From: a bacterium
GTDB lineage: Bacteria > UBP18 > UBA7526
DNA length: 64,000 bases
Assembly: GCA_030619985.1 (NCBI GenBank)
Contig: JAUXAI010000002.1
Location: forward strand, 1-64,000
Direction of reading: 5' to 3'
Shown: piece after piece, positions 33,629 through 41,110 of the stretch
Layout of the letters: every line of letters starts with the position of its first letter
Numbering within the stretch: position 1 is the stretch's first letter
The notes under the pieces: model-generated
Database searches by the model: none
What the model was told of the DNA's origin: nothing
Seen by the model: the letters and a program-made list of their open reading frames with translations, nothing else
Translations under genes and position numbers: made by a program

Positions 33629-34087
33629 ATGAAAATAATTCCTCACAACTTCAGGCATGCCAGAGACATTGTCGCATCGAAAGGATTACATGACGAAGTG
33701 GATACCATCATAAAGGAGCTGCATCGTGGATGGTTGAAAAAAAAGACTGGCCTTCTTGCTTTTCAAAAGGAAATCCTCAACAAGTACCGGTGGACACCTG
33801 AATATTCCATCGGTATTGAAAATCGAAGATATGCCTATGATGGATTCAAGGAAGGTCTTGCATTTGAGATTGAATGGAATGTTTCAGAAAAAATACTTGA
33901 AGTCATACTAAAAATGCAATTTGGTTTTGTGACAGGCCAGGTCGAAGCTGGCTTGATTGTGAACGTACGAAGCGATGCGAAGAATTCGCCCATACCACCA
34001 GAAGAAGCCGGTGGTGCAAAAGAGATCGAAGAAATGAAATGCATAATTACTGTGCCACTTTATTTAGTTGTATTTGGAAAGGATTAA
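33629..34087 (+). CDS. Cassette protein, possible BglII-type restriction-endonuclease fold
   Basis: 152 residues. KKKTGLLAFQKEILNKYRW, then YAYDGFKEGLAFEIEWN with a possible E-x-E active-site pair, then FVTGQVEAGLIVNV. This order resembles the core of BglII-like endonucleases, where an acidic strand follows a helix and a sheet continues. No methyltransferase is adjacent, so if it is a nuclease, its control is unknown. The match is by eye only. The cassette starts at GTTAGGC 33594. Confidence 0.4.
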   Translation: MKIIPHNFRHARDIVASKGLHDEVDTIIKELHRGWLKKKTGLLAFQKEILNKYRWTPEYSIGIENRRYAYDGFKEGLAFEIEWNVSEKILEVILKMQFGFVTGQVEAGLIVNVRSDAKNSPIPPEEAGGAKEIEEMKCIITVPLYLVVFGKD

Positions 34088-34111
34088 TACGCATCAAGTG
34101 AAAGTGTGGTG

Positions 34112-34196
34112 CCTAACAGTCGCGTGCAGCAGATGACTATGGCTGTCATGCCGGGGCACGCCAGCCTTGTCACTGCTGAAGCGAAGATCGTTAAAG
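34112..34196 (+). other. attC-like site (e)
   Basis: CCTAAC ... GTTAAAG, 85 bases. GCAGCAG-A-TGAC pairs with GTCA-CTGCTG. The right box deviates from GTTRRRY and no right half-site follows. Confidence 0.65.
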
Positions 34197-34263
34197 AATG
34201 TATATGAAATAACAAAAATGCCCAGTAGCAGGACTTCTTTTATCCGCAAACCGTTATGGTCTT

Positions 34264-34327
34264 CGTAAGGATTTTAATAGTTAGAAATAGCCGTAGTTGT
34301 AATTTTATTAGTATAGATAAACCTATG
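34264..34327 (+). repeat. Left half-site L4 with copy of dapF 3'-end sequence
   Basis: CGTAAGGATTTTAATAGTTAG then AAATAGCCGTAGTTGTAATT and TAGATAAACCTATG. About 60 bases match L1 and L2. Confidence 0.8.
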
Positions 34328-34353
34328 TTAGGCGATAAAAGGAGTAGATAACA

Positions 34354-34797
34354 ATGGTCACATATGGAATAAATTGGGTTGCTATAGTTGGCATCATTGG
34401 AACTTTGGCTGGAGTCTGTGTGGGCGCATTTGTCACTTGGAAGATTCAAGAAAGGCAGTTTAAACATTCTGATGCCACACGGTTTCAAAAAGATAGACTT
34501 GATACTTATGCACAATATACAGGTGCCGCCAACCTTGCAGTATCTTATTGGATAGTCAACCAACAAAATCCAGATGCCACTGAAAAGTTTATCGACTTAT
34601 TTGAGAGGGTACGGTTGGTGGCAACAGATGAAGTTATGAAACACGCCAATTTATTGCATGAGAAATTTGGTGAGATTCAAAGACTAGGAAGTGAGACAAA
34701 AATACCTGAGAAGAATTTATTAGAATTCAATCTAATTGTTGGAAATTTCGTAAATGCGGCAAGAAATGAGTTGCGAATCAGGGAAAACAACTCCTAA
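34354..34797 (+). CDS. Cassette protein with N-terminal membrane helix, unknown
   Basis: 147 residues. A membrane helix at residues 7-30 (WVAIVGIIGTLAGVCVGAFVTW) is followed by a helical cytoplasmic domain (QERQFKHSDATRFQKDRLDTYAQY). The layout of one helix and a charged helical tail is common among small phage- or cassette-linked proteins of unknown role. AAAAGGAGTAG precedes ATG 34354. The TAA stop is in the CCTAAC box of the next site. Confidence 0.5.
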   Translation: MVTYGINWVAIVGIIGTLAGVCVGAFVTWKIQERQFKHSDATRFQKDRLDTYAQYTGAANLAVSYWIVNQQNPDATEKFIDLFERVRLVATDEVMKHANLLHEKFGEIQRLGSETKIPEKNLLEFNLIVGNFVNAARNELRIRENNS

Positions 34798-34858
34798 CCA
34801 GTCACTGCACCCGACCAAAAAACTGGCGCTTTTTGGCGGGTGAGCTTGGATGTTATCT
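34793..34858 (+). other. attC-like site (f)
   Basis: CCTAAC ... GTTATCT, 66 bases. CACCCG-A-CC pairs with GGC-GGGTG and CCAAAAA with TTTTTGG in the loop. Confidence 0.75.
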
Positions 34859-34914
34859 GCAGATCGTATATTCTGCCGGACTTTGGGTATTCTCTCTGCC
34901 CGGACTTATTAGTA

Positions 34915-35156
34915 TGCACAAGAGCCTTGATAATTTCGCAATTCCAAAAGTCAATTTTTTGGTTTATGGGGGATTTTCATTTTTAGTAGTAATCCTTGCA
35001 ATTCTTACTACAATAAATTTTTTCGTTTCTCCGTATAAATCGATATGGAAATTAATAGGTGAGAATGTTTGGACACCTATCCTAATATTTCTTGGTATCC
35101 TTGTAGTTGGTAACATCGGAAGAGTAGCTGTCATGTCTAAATTTATGAAAAAATAA
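34915..35156 (+). CDS. Cassette protein, two membrane helices, unknown
   Basis: 80 residues from ATG 34915. Two hydrophobic segments (VYGGFSFLVVILAILTTI and WTPILIFLGILVVGNIG). The frame is open further upstream through 34833, but that would run back across the attC-like site, so a start inside the cassette (after 34852) is preferred. No ribosome site is obvious. Confidence 0.4.
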
Positions 35157-35161
35157 TTTCT

Positions 35162-35215
35162 CATAACAAGGCGCTACACCTGACTGTTACCCACCGCTAA
35201 TTTCGAATGTTAAGT
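35162..35215 (+). other. attC-like site (g), short
   Basis: CATAAC ... GTTAAGT, 54 bases. GCGCTACACCTGAC matches the left arm of site c, but the right arm is degraded. Confidence 0.5.
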
Positions 35216-35238
35216 GCTCAGAAAAGAAAGGATTAAGG

Positions 35239-35796
35239 ATGTCATTGCTGAAATTGCTTTTCTCACGGAAGTTCAGAACCCTGAGAAAATTACTGTTTGA
35301 AGTCCGAATGTTTTGGCCACCATCCCAAGCTGATGATTTTCTCAGCAAACTCCGATTCTTCTCATTCCTTTTCTACAGTCACGGATTTCTGGGTGTGAAT
35401 CAAATTCCTGCATTTCCCAATGCATACAAAAATATCACCCCTGATGTGTTTAGAAAAACGTACATCGTTCTGCCGTTCTACTTTGCCCTACGGTCGGGAC
35501 TACAAGACTCTAGCTTGACTTCGGTTGAACAGCTAGTAGTCACGCTCTCTCAAAAGTACCCGACTCTAGACGCTGACATTCTGCAACGACTTTCGTCGGA
35601 ATGGCAAGACGCGAATCGTGAGGAACTGGATAGACTTCTGTATGAGCAATTCAAAGCTCAAGGGGTTTTTCGCAAGGTCTTTACTGCAACGGATGCCGAA
35701 GTTGAAAAGTGGTTTGGGAATTTCCTCAACCAAACATTTGACCACGCCATGCAGTTTTCAGTTTCAAGAAGTTCAGCGTCTGCGAATAACACCTAA
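35239..35796 (+). CDS. Cassette protein, unknown, 185 residues
   Basis: No family recognised. The first 25 residues are basic and hydrophobic (SLLKLLFSRKFRTLRKLLF), the rest soluble and helical (SLTSVEQLVVTLSQKYPTLDADILQRLSSEW). It ends with a Ser/Asn tail whose TAA stop abuts the CCTAAC box. AAGGATTAAGG precedes ATG 35239. Confidence 0.5.
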   Translation: MSLLKLLFSRKFRTLRKLLFEVRMFWPPSQADDFLSKLRFFSFLFYSHGFLGVNQIPAFPNAYKNITPDVFRKTYIVLPFYFALRSGLQDSSLTSVEQLVVTLSQKYPTLDADILQRLSSEWQDANREELDRLLYEQFKAQGVFRKVFTATDAEVEKWFGNFLNQTFDHAMQFSVSRSSASANNT

Positions 35797-35864
35797 CTAG
35801 AGCATTCAGGCGACTTGGTGTTCCGCGCTGCCCCACACCAAGCGCCTTATTCCGAGCGTTATCT
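35792..35864 (+). other. attC-like site (h)
   Basis: CCTAAC ... GTTATCT, 73 bases. GGCG-A-CTTGGTGT pairs with ACACCAAG-CGCC, one of the clearest stems in the array. Confidence 0.78.
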
Positions 35865-35882
35865 ACTATTTTACAACATCAG
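35858..35882 (+). repeat. Right half-site
   Basis: GTTATCTACTATTTTACAAC then ATCAGAATTT; diverges afterwards. Confidence 0.75.
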
Positions 35883-35927
35883 AATTTAGGATTTTGCCAA
35901 AATATTGTAAGGTCTAGCTTGTTAGTA

Positions 35928-35941
35928 CAGATAAACCTATG
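35928..35941 (+). repeat. Left half-site L5
   Basis: CAGATAAACCTATG preceded by TTGTTAGTA. The cassette starts GTTAGGA at 35941, 59 bases after the previous right half-site. Confidence 0.75.
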
Positions 35942-35985
35942 TTAGGATTTCATTGATAGAATTAATTCAATCCAAGGAGGTTGAG

Positions 35986-36372
35986 ATGGTTACGGTAGCA
36001 GATATTATGACTCGGGAAGTTGTTACCATCCAAGCAAAAGCACCTTTACGAGAGGCTTTATTCAAGCTGGTCCAAAATAAGATCAGCGGTCTGCCGGTGG
36101 TTAACCAAAAGAATGAGCTGGTGGGAATTATTACCGAGAAGGATATGTTAAATTTCATTCTCAGTGGCAGTCTGCCTCAGACTGTGGTAAAAGAGGCCAT
36201 GACCAAAGAGGTGATATGCTTCCCTCCTGACACACCCTATGAAAAGCTTTGCCTCAGCTTGATTGAACACAACTTCCGGCGCATTCCGATTGTGGAGGGG
36301 AAAAAAGTGGTGGGAATCGTAGCCAGGAGAGATTTGCTCCGCGAAATTTCTCGATTTTATGGTCAGAAGTGA
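35986..36372 (+). CDS. CBS-domain pair protein (cassette)
   Basis: 128 residues from ATG 35986 after CCAAGGAGGTTGAG. Two CBS domains: VADIMTREVVTIQAKAPLREAL with GLPVVNQKNELVGIITEKDML, then VKEAMTKEVICFPPDTPYEKLCL with RIPIVEGKKVVGIVARRDLLRE. Stand-alone pairs bind adenosine nucleotides and signal energy state. It is unlike its neighbours in having a clear housekeeping-type fold and flank-like codon use, so it may have been captured from the host chromosome. Confidence 0.9.
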   Translation: MVTVADIMTREVVTIQAKAPLREALFKLVQNKISGLPVVNQKNELVGIITEKDMLNFILSGSLPQTVVKEAMTKEVICFPPDTPYEKLCLSLIEHNFRRIPIVEGKKVVGIVARRDLLREISRFYGQK

Positions 36373-36393
36373 AGGATTTGGTTATAGACAAAT

Positions 36394-36459
36394 CCTAACC
36401 CATCGCTCCACTCGACCGTGACTGCTCCGCTGCCCCGGCGAGTGAGATTATTGTTATCT
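36394..36459 (+). other. attC-like site (i)
   Basis: CCTAAC ... GTTATCT, 66 bases. CACTCG-A-CC pairs with GGC-GAGTG. Confidence 0.75.
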
Positions 36460-36477
36460 GCCATTTTGCAGCATCAG
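36453..36477 (+). repeat. Right half-site
   Basis: GTTATCTGCCATTTTGCAGC then ATCAGAATTTGAATAGCTTT. Followed by AATCTGTG words and a GCACCGAAC-type inverted repeat (CCGCACC ... GGTGCGG). Confidence 0.8.
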
Positions 36478-36603
36478 AATTTGAATAGCTTTATCAGTGC
36501 TAATCCGTGTCATTTAATCTGTGCTAATCTGTGAAGATTGCCGAACCCCGCACCAGAACAAGTTCGGTGCGGGACAGGCTCCGTGAGGCTTATCTTATTA
36601 GTA

Positions 36604-36617
36604 CAGATAAACCTATG
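36604..36617 (+). repeat. Left half-site L6
   Basis: CAGATAAACCTATG preceded by TTATCTTATTAGTA. The cassette starts GTTGGGC at 36617. Confidence 0.78.
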
Positions 36618-36663
36618 TTGGGCAATCAACCGACGCACAATAGCACAACGGAAAGGAGGAGGT

Positions 36664-37074
36664 ATGAAGAGACCTACAGTGATTATTGCCGTATTGATGA
36701 TGCTGACTGTTGGAGTATCATTCCTTGGCTGTTCAAAGCGGGAACAAGGAGCCGTGTTGCTTCAGGAGGAGCTTGGCACGAGCAAACAAGAAGCCCTAGC
36801 CACAAGCGCAAAGGAAGTTGGTGAGTCCGCGCGTACGACAAAGACCAGCGCGGAATTTGTTCTCAAAAACAAAACTTCATTCTGGTTGACGCTATCTATT
36901 GATGGGGAGAAGAGCTGTTCAGCGCCTCCAGGCGATCAATGCGTCGATCTTGTTACCCCTGGATGGCACAACCTGAAGGCCGAGGAAACATTAAATCCTG
37001 AAAATTATGTCACCAGGACTGCTGATATTCCACCTGAGGGCGCAATATGGACAATTACTGAAAAGAAAAAGTAA
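36664..37074 (+). CDS. Small lipoprotein, unknown (cassette)
   Basis: 136 residues from ATG 36664 after GGAAAGGAGGAGG. The signal peptide ends in a lipobox (SFLGC). A helical linker rich in Glu and Ala is followed by a compact beta domain (AEFVLKNKTSFWLTLSIDGEKSC, GWHNLKAEETL). Two cysteines (KSCSAPPGDQC) could form a disulfide. No family recognised. It shares the cassette with the next ORF. Confidence 0.65.
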   Translation: MKRPTVIIAVLMMLTVGVSFLGCSKREQGAVLLQEELGTSKQEALATSAKEVGESARTTKTSAEFVLKNKTSFWLTLSIDGEKSCSAPPGDQCVDLVTPGWHNLKAEETLNPENYVTRTADIPPEGAIWTITEKKK

Positions 37075-37137
37075 AAATTTGTGACAAAATAAGACGAAGG
37101 AATTCAATAAGAACTCGTTTAGAAAGGAGGTAATGTG

Positions 37138-37374
37138 ATGTCCACCGTTTCGATTATCTTCGGGATCTTGGCAGTATTAGGTTACTTTGTGTTCGTTTTG
37201 AGTTGGGGCCAACCGTCCTGGGTTTTCTGGGGGTCGATCGCGGCCAGCGCGATTGCCATCGTCACAGGCTTCTTGACCAGGACCGCTCGCCGCGGAAAGA
37301 TCGGGCTCATTCTAGGAGCTTTTGGCGTGGTCGTTGGGATCCTCATGATTCTGTATTTCACTTTTACTGTCTAA
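37138..37374 (+). CDS. Small membrane protein, unknown (cassette)
   Basis: 78 residues from ATG 37138 (GTG 37135 in frame). Three hydrophobic segments separated by a basic TRTARRGKIG loop. AGAAAGGAGGTAAT is a strong ribosome site. The TAA stop is in the CTAAC box of the following attC-like site, so the lipoprotein and this gene form one two-gene cassette. Confidence 0.6.
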   Translation: MSTVSIIFGILAVLGYFVFVLSWGQPSWVFWGSIAASAIAIVTGFLTRTARRGKIGLILGAFGVVVGILMILYFTFTV

Positions 37375-37499
37375 CAAGTCGTTGCAACGGACCCTAAACC
37401 ACGTCGGGTTTAGGGCTCATGCTGGCGAGGTTATAATCTTTCGGCATTGTCATGTACCCAACGTGGTACATGAGAGCCACTGAACTCATTTCGTTATCT
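37370..37499 (+). other. attC-like site (j), long
   Basis: CTAAC ... GTTATCT, 130 bases, with two internal stems: CCCTAAACC/GGTTTAGGG and TCATGTACC/GGTACATGA. The length is in the upper range of known attC sites. Confidence 0.65.
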
Positions 37500-37517
37500 G
37501 CCATTTTACACCATCAA
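37493..37517 (+). repeat. Right half-site, last copy, chromosomal border
   Basis: GTTATCTGCCATTTTACACC then ATCAAAATTTGAATAGCTTT. Beyond it come ordinary ATCTGTGC words and dapL, so this is probably the original right flank of the insertion point. Confidence 0.78.
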
Positions 37518-37600
37518 AATTTGAATAGCTTTATCTGTGCCCATCTGTGCTTTAGAATCTGTGCTCATCTGTGCAGATGGCCGAGCCCCGCGAGGACATA

Positions 37601-38764
37601 ATGATTAAAAGAGCCCGAAGGATAGAGAAACTACCCGTTTACCTCTTTGCCCAGATCGATAGGGCGAAGAGAGAAGCCATTGCCAAAGGTGTGGATATCA
37701 TTGACTTCGGAGTGGGGGATCCCGATCTCCCTACCCCTAATCATATCATTGAGGCATTATACAGAGCCGCCCAGGACCCTAAGAATCATAGGTACCCTTC
37801 TTATGAAGGAATGCTCAAATTCCGGGAAGCGGTTGCTTCCTGGTATAAGAAGAGATTTAATGTAGAACTGGATCCAGAGAGAGAAGTCCTTACCCTGATC
37901 GGAGCCAAAGAGGGGATAGGTCATCTTCCTTTAGCCTTTATAAATGAGGGAGATATCGCCCTCATTCCCGATCCGGGTTATCCCGTCTATCGGGCGGGAG
38001 TGACCTTTGCTGCTGGAATTTCCCATCCCATGCCTTTATTGAGGGAAAATGATTTCCTACCAGATTTGGGGACCATTGATAGAAAGATCGCTAAGAAAGC
38101 AAAATTAATCTTTCTGAACTATCCCAATAATCCCATCTCTAGCGTAGCGAATAAAGATTTCTTCAGGAAAGTGGTTACATTCGCTAAGGAGAATGATGTT
38201 ATCGTCTGTCATGATGCCACCTATTCCGAGCTGGGCTACGAGGGCTATAAGCCACCCAGTTTCTTGGAGATAGCAGGAGCGAAGGAGGTGGGAATAGAAT
38301 TCCACTCCTTGTCTAAGACCTATAATATGACCGGCTGGAGAATAGGCTTTGCCGTTGGCAATAGTGATATCTTGGCTGGGTTGGGAAGCATAAAGACCAA
38401 TATCGATTCCGGGGTCTTCCAGGCCATTCAGTATGCTGGCATTGAGGCCTTGACTGGTCCCCAGGAGTGCATCGAAAAGAATGTTGACACTTATAGGGAG
38501 AGAAGGGATATCTTGGTAAATGGATTGAATAGACTGGGTTGGGATGTTCCTCTACCAAAGGTAGCCTTCTACGTCTGGATTCCCGTGCCCAAAGGATATA
38601 CTTCAGCCAAAATCTGCGAAACTCTTTTGAATAAATGCGGAATCGTCATGACCCCGGGGAACGGTTTTGGTAAATCTGGCGAAGGTTATATTCGGGCGGC
38701 TCTCACAGTCGATAAGTCAAGAATAGAAGAAGCGATAAAAAGAATAGAGAATTTAAAACTTTGA
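37601..38764 (+). CDS. dapL: LL-diaminopimelate aminotransferase
   Basis: 387 residues from ATG 37601. It converts tetrahydrodipicolinate to LL-DAP in one step, upstream of DapF. FGVGDPDLPTPNHIIEAL, YPSYEGMLKFREAVASWY, NYPNNPISSVA, HDATYSELGYEG and the PLP lysine in HSLSKTYNMTGWRIGFAVGN match the DapL/MalY-like class. The gene is separated from dapF by the cassette array, so the array split a lysine gene pair. The upstream GTG 37571 frame is repeat. Confidence 0.9.
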   Translation: MIKRARRIEKLPVYLFAQIDRAKREAIAKGVDIIDFGVGDPDLPTPNHIIEALYRAAQDPKNHRYPSYEGMLKFREAVASWYKKRFNVELDPEREVLTLIGAKEGIGHLPLAFINEGDIALIPDPGYPVYRAGVTFAAGISHPMPLLRENDFLPDLGTIDRKIAKKAKLIFLNYPNNPISSVANKDFFRKVVTFAKENDVIVCHDATYSELGYEGYKPPSFLEIAGAKEVGIEFHSLSKTYNMTGWRIGFAVGNSDILAGLGSIKTNIDSGVFQAIQYAGIEALTGPQECIEKNVDTYRERRDILVNGLNRLGWDVPLPKVAFYVWIPVPKGYTSAKICETLLNKCGIVMTPGNGFGKSGEGYIRAALTVDKSRIEEAIKRIENLKL

Positions 38765-38780
38765 TAAGGAGATTATAGAG

Positions 38781-40031
38781 ATGGAAGAGAGATTGAATTC
38801 TTTTCAGATTGGACTGAAATTACTGGATAGGGCAGCGGAAAAACTTAAACTCGATCCCGGCTTGCATAAGAAGCTCAGGTATCCCAAGAGACAGCTCATT
38901 GTCTCCATTCCAGTGAAGATGGACGATGGTTCCTTAGAGGTATTCACTGGTTATCGGGTACAGCATAATGTGGATCGTGGCCCGGCAAAAGGGGGGATAA
39001 GATATCATCCCACGGTTACCCTGGATGAGATAAAGGCCCTGGCCATGGCCATGACCTGGAAGTGCGCTGTAGTGGGCATCCCTTATGGAGGAGCAAAAGG
39101 AGGGGTGAAGTGCAATCCAAAGGAGATGTCTCTGGGAGAGATAGAGAGACTGACCAGGAGATATACCTATGAGATCTCGGTCATCATCGGACCAGAGAAG
39201 GACATTCCGGCACCCGATGTCTATACCGATTCCCAGACCATGTCCTGGATGATGGATACCTATTCCATGGCCCAGGGTTTTACTGTTCCTGGGGTAGTGA
39301 CTGGGAAGCCACTGGCGCTGGGTGGTACCAGGGGTAGAAAGGATGCTACCTCCTGGGGAGTGGTATTTGTTATCCAACAGGCCATTCAACATCTTGGTCT
39401 AAACCTTAAAGGGGCAACCATAGCAGTCCAGGGATATGGTGCAGCCGGTGCTGGAATAGTCCGGATCTTAGGAGAGAAGGGTGCCCGAATAATCGCTGTT
39501 TCTGATTCCCGGGGAGGGATCTATAATGGGAAAGGCCTCGATCCTACTAAACTCGCGGAATATAAGAGTAGAACCGGCTCGGTGAAGGAATATGAAAGAG
39601 GAGAAGCAGTCTCCAATGAAGAGCTTCTGGAACTGAAATGTGATGTTTTGGTCCCCGCCGCCTTAGAAAACCAGATCACAGAAGAGAATGTGGAAAGAAT
39701 AAAGGCTAAGATTATTGCCGAGGCGGCCAATGGGCCGACTACTCCTGGAGCGGATGAGATACTGGCTAAGAATAAGATATTCGTCATTCCGGATATCTTA
39801 GCCAATGCTGGTGGGGTAACGGTCAGTTATTTTGAATGGATGCAGGACCTTCAGTCCCACTTCTGGACAGAGGAAGAGGTGAATGCTCAATTAGAGAAGG
39901 TGATGGTGAAGGGTTTTCAGGATGTCTTGAAGGTTTCTCGAGAAGAGCGCGTAGATATGAGGACCGCTGCCTATATGTTAGCCGTTTCTCGAGTGGCAGA
40001 GGCTACGAGGTTAAGGGGAATCTATCCCTGA
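38781..40031 (+). CDS. Glutamate dehydrogenase family protein, copy 2
   Basis: 416 residues. Same pattern as copy 1 (GYRVQHNVDRGPAKGGIRYHP, CAVVGIPYGGAKGGV, AEAANGPTTPGADEIL), with the nucleotide loop VQGYGAAGAG. AAGGAGATTATAGAG precedes ATG 38781. It starts 17 bases after dapL. Having two divergent copies suggests one for assimilation and one for amino-acid fermentation, but which is which is not visible. Confidence 0.93.
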   Translation: MEERLNSFQIGLKLLDRAAEKLKLDPGLHKKLRYPKRQLIVSIPVKMDDGSLEVFTGYRVQHNVDRGPAKGGIRYHPTVTLDEIKALAMAMTWKCAVVGIPYGGAKGGVKCNPKEMSLGEIERLTRRYTYEISVIIGPEKDIPAPDVYTDSQTMSWMMDTYSMAQGFTVPGVVTGKPLALGGTRGRKDATSWGVVFVIQQAIQHLGLNLKGATIAVQGYGAAGAGIVRILGEKGARIIAVSDSRGGIYNGKGLDPTKLAEYKSRTGSVKEYERGEAVSNEELLELKCDVLVPAALENQITEENVERIKAKIIAEAANGPTTPGADEILAKNKIFVIPDILANAGGVTVSYFEWMQDLQSHFWTEEEVNAQLEKVMVKGFQDVLKVSREERVDMRTAAYMLAVSRVAEATRLRGIYP

Positions 40032-40136
40032 ACGCAGATGACCGCAGATCCAAACGCAGATGATCGCAGATATCTGTGCCAATCTGTATCTTTTAATCTG
40101 TGTTAATCTGTGTGCCGACTAAAAGGAGGCAAGAAG
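40032..40136. repeat. CGCAGATGAC/AATCTGTG paired words
   Basis: CGCAGATGACCGCAGATCC on the left, CTTTTAATCTGTGTTAATCT on the right, then AAAAGGAGGCAAG. Confidence 0.75.
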
Positions 40137-41003
40137 ATGGAGAAGAAAAAGAGACCGGATATTAAGGAACTAGAGAAGGAAGCAACAGAGATCAGAAAGG
40201 ATATCATCAAGATGCTGGGTGAAGCAGGGAGCGGCCACCCCGGCGGCTCATTATCATCTGTTGAGATCCTGACCGGGCTTTACTACTATAAACTGCGCTA
40301 TAATCCCAAGAAACCTGATTGGCCAGATAGGGATAGGTTCATCCTCTCCAAAGGGCATGTTTGTCCCAGTCTATATACCATTATGGCCAGATGTGGCTAC
40401 TTCCCAAAAGAGGAATTAATGACCTTAAGGAAGTTACATTCCCGGTTGCAGGGACACCCCCATATGCTCTACCTTTCTGGCTTGGAGACCTCCTGCGGCT
40501 CTTTAGGCCAAGGGCTATCCATCGCCAATGGTATTGCTTTGGGAGCTCGGATGGACAAGAAAGACTACCGGGTCTATTGTTTATTAGGGGATGGGGAGAC
40601 GGATGAGGGACAGGTCTGGGAGGCGGCCATGACCGCCAGTCATTATAAGCTGAATAATCTCTGTGCCATCATCGATCGGAATAGACTGCAGATCGATGGC
40701 TTCACTGAGGATGTTATGAAATTAGAATCAGTAAAGGAGAGGTGGGCATCCTTCGGCTGGCATGTCATCGAGATCGATGGTCATAATATAAAGGAAGTGA
40801 TGGATGCCTATGATGAGGCGGAGAGGACAAAGGGGAAGCCCACCATGATTATTGCCCATACCATAAAAGGGAAAGGGGTCTCCTTCATGGAGGATAAGGC
40901 AGAGTGGCATGGTGTGGCACCCAAGGGAGAGCAGATAGAACTGGCCTTAAAAGAACTAAATATGAAACCAACTAAGGAACAACTGGAAGAGGCAGAGGGG
41001 TAG
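40137..41003 (+). CDS. Transketolase, N-terminal subunit
   Basis: 288 residues from ATG 40137. It carries the thiamine-diphosphate phosphate-binding half: GEAGSGHPGGSLSSVEIL, SKGHVCPSLY, HPHML, and GDGETDEGQVWEAAM with N-like ending IDRNRLQIDG. With the next gene it forms split transketolase, moving two-carbon units between pentose and triose/hexose phosphates. It links ribose from nucleosides to glycolysis. Confidence 0.94.
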   Translation: MEKKKRPDIKELEKEATEIRKDIIKMLGEAGSGHPGGSLSSVEILTGLYYYKLRYNPKKPDWPDRDRFILSKGHVCPSLYTIMARCGYFPKEELMTLRKLHSRLQGHPHMLYLSGLETSCGSLGQGLSIANGIALGARMDKKDYRVYCLLGDGETDEGQVWEAAMTASHYKLNNLCAIIDRNRLQIDGFTEDVMKLESVKERWASFGWHVIEIDGHNIKEVMDAYDEAERTKGKPTMIIAHTIKGKGVSFMEDKAEWHGVAPKGEQIELALKELNMKPTKEQLEEAEG

Positions 41004-41110
41004 GACGCAGATGACCGCAGATAATATTGACGCAGATGACCGCAGATTATCTGTGATAATCTGTATCCTTTAATCTGTGTTAATCTGTGATTATAAGGAG
41101 GTTTACAAAG
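41004..41110. repeat. CGCAGATGAC/AATCTGTG words and portable leader, copy 2
   Basis: The last about 60 bases match 19997-20062 with one visible mismatch, through AAGGAGGTTTACAAAGATG. Confidence 0.85.

Larger units (their letters stand above)
30456..37517. mobile_element. Integron-like cassette array between dapF and dapL (no integrase seen)
   Basis: About 7 kb of small ORFs, most of unknown function, ten followed by an attC-like site (YTAAC ... imperfect hairpin ... GTTATCT, GTTAGGC or similar). The ORFs are close to these sites, and in several the stop codon lies in the CTAAC box. Six groups each begin after a repeated left half-site ending AGATAAACCTATG, and four end with a repeated right half-site TTATCTGCCATTTTACACC. 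Neither integrase nor transposase is visible within 64 kb. This resembles clusters of attC sites lacking integrons (CALINs). Confidence 0.75.

Noticed and set aside
34852-34860. A fifth right half-site at GTTATCTGC
   Set aside because: Only nine bases match; the following AGATCGTATATTC is unlike the ATTTTACACC of true copies, so it is taken as an ordinary attC right box.
36538-36663. Longer N-terminus of the cassette lipoprotein
   Set aside because: It would cross the left half-site and lacks a signal peptide at its own start; ATG 36664 has the ribosome site and the lipobox.
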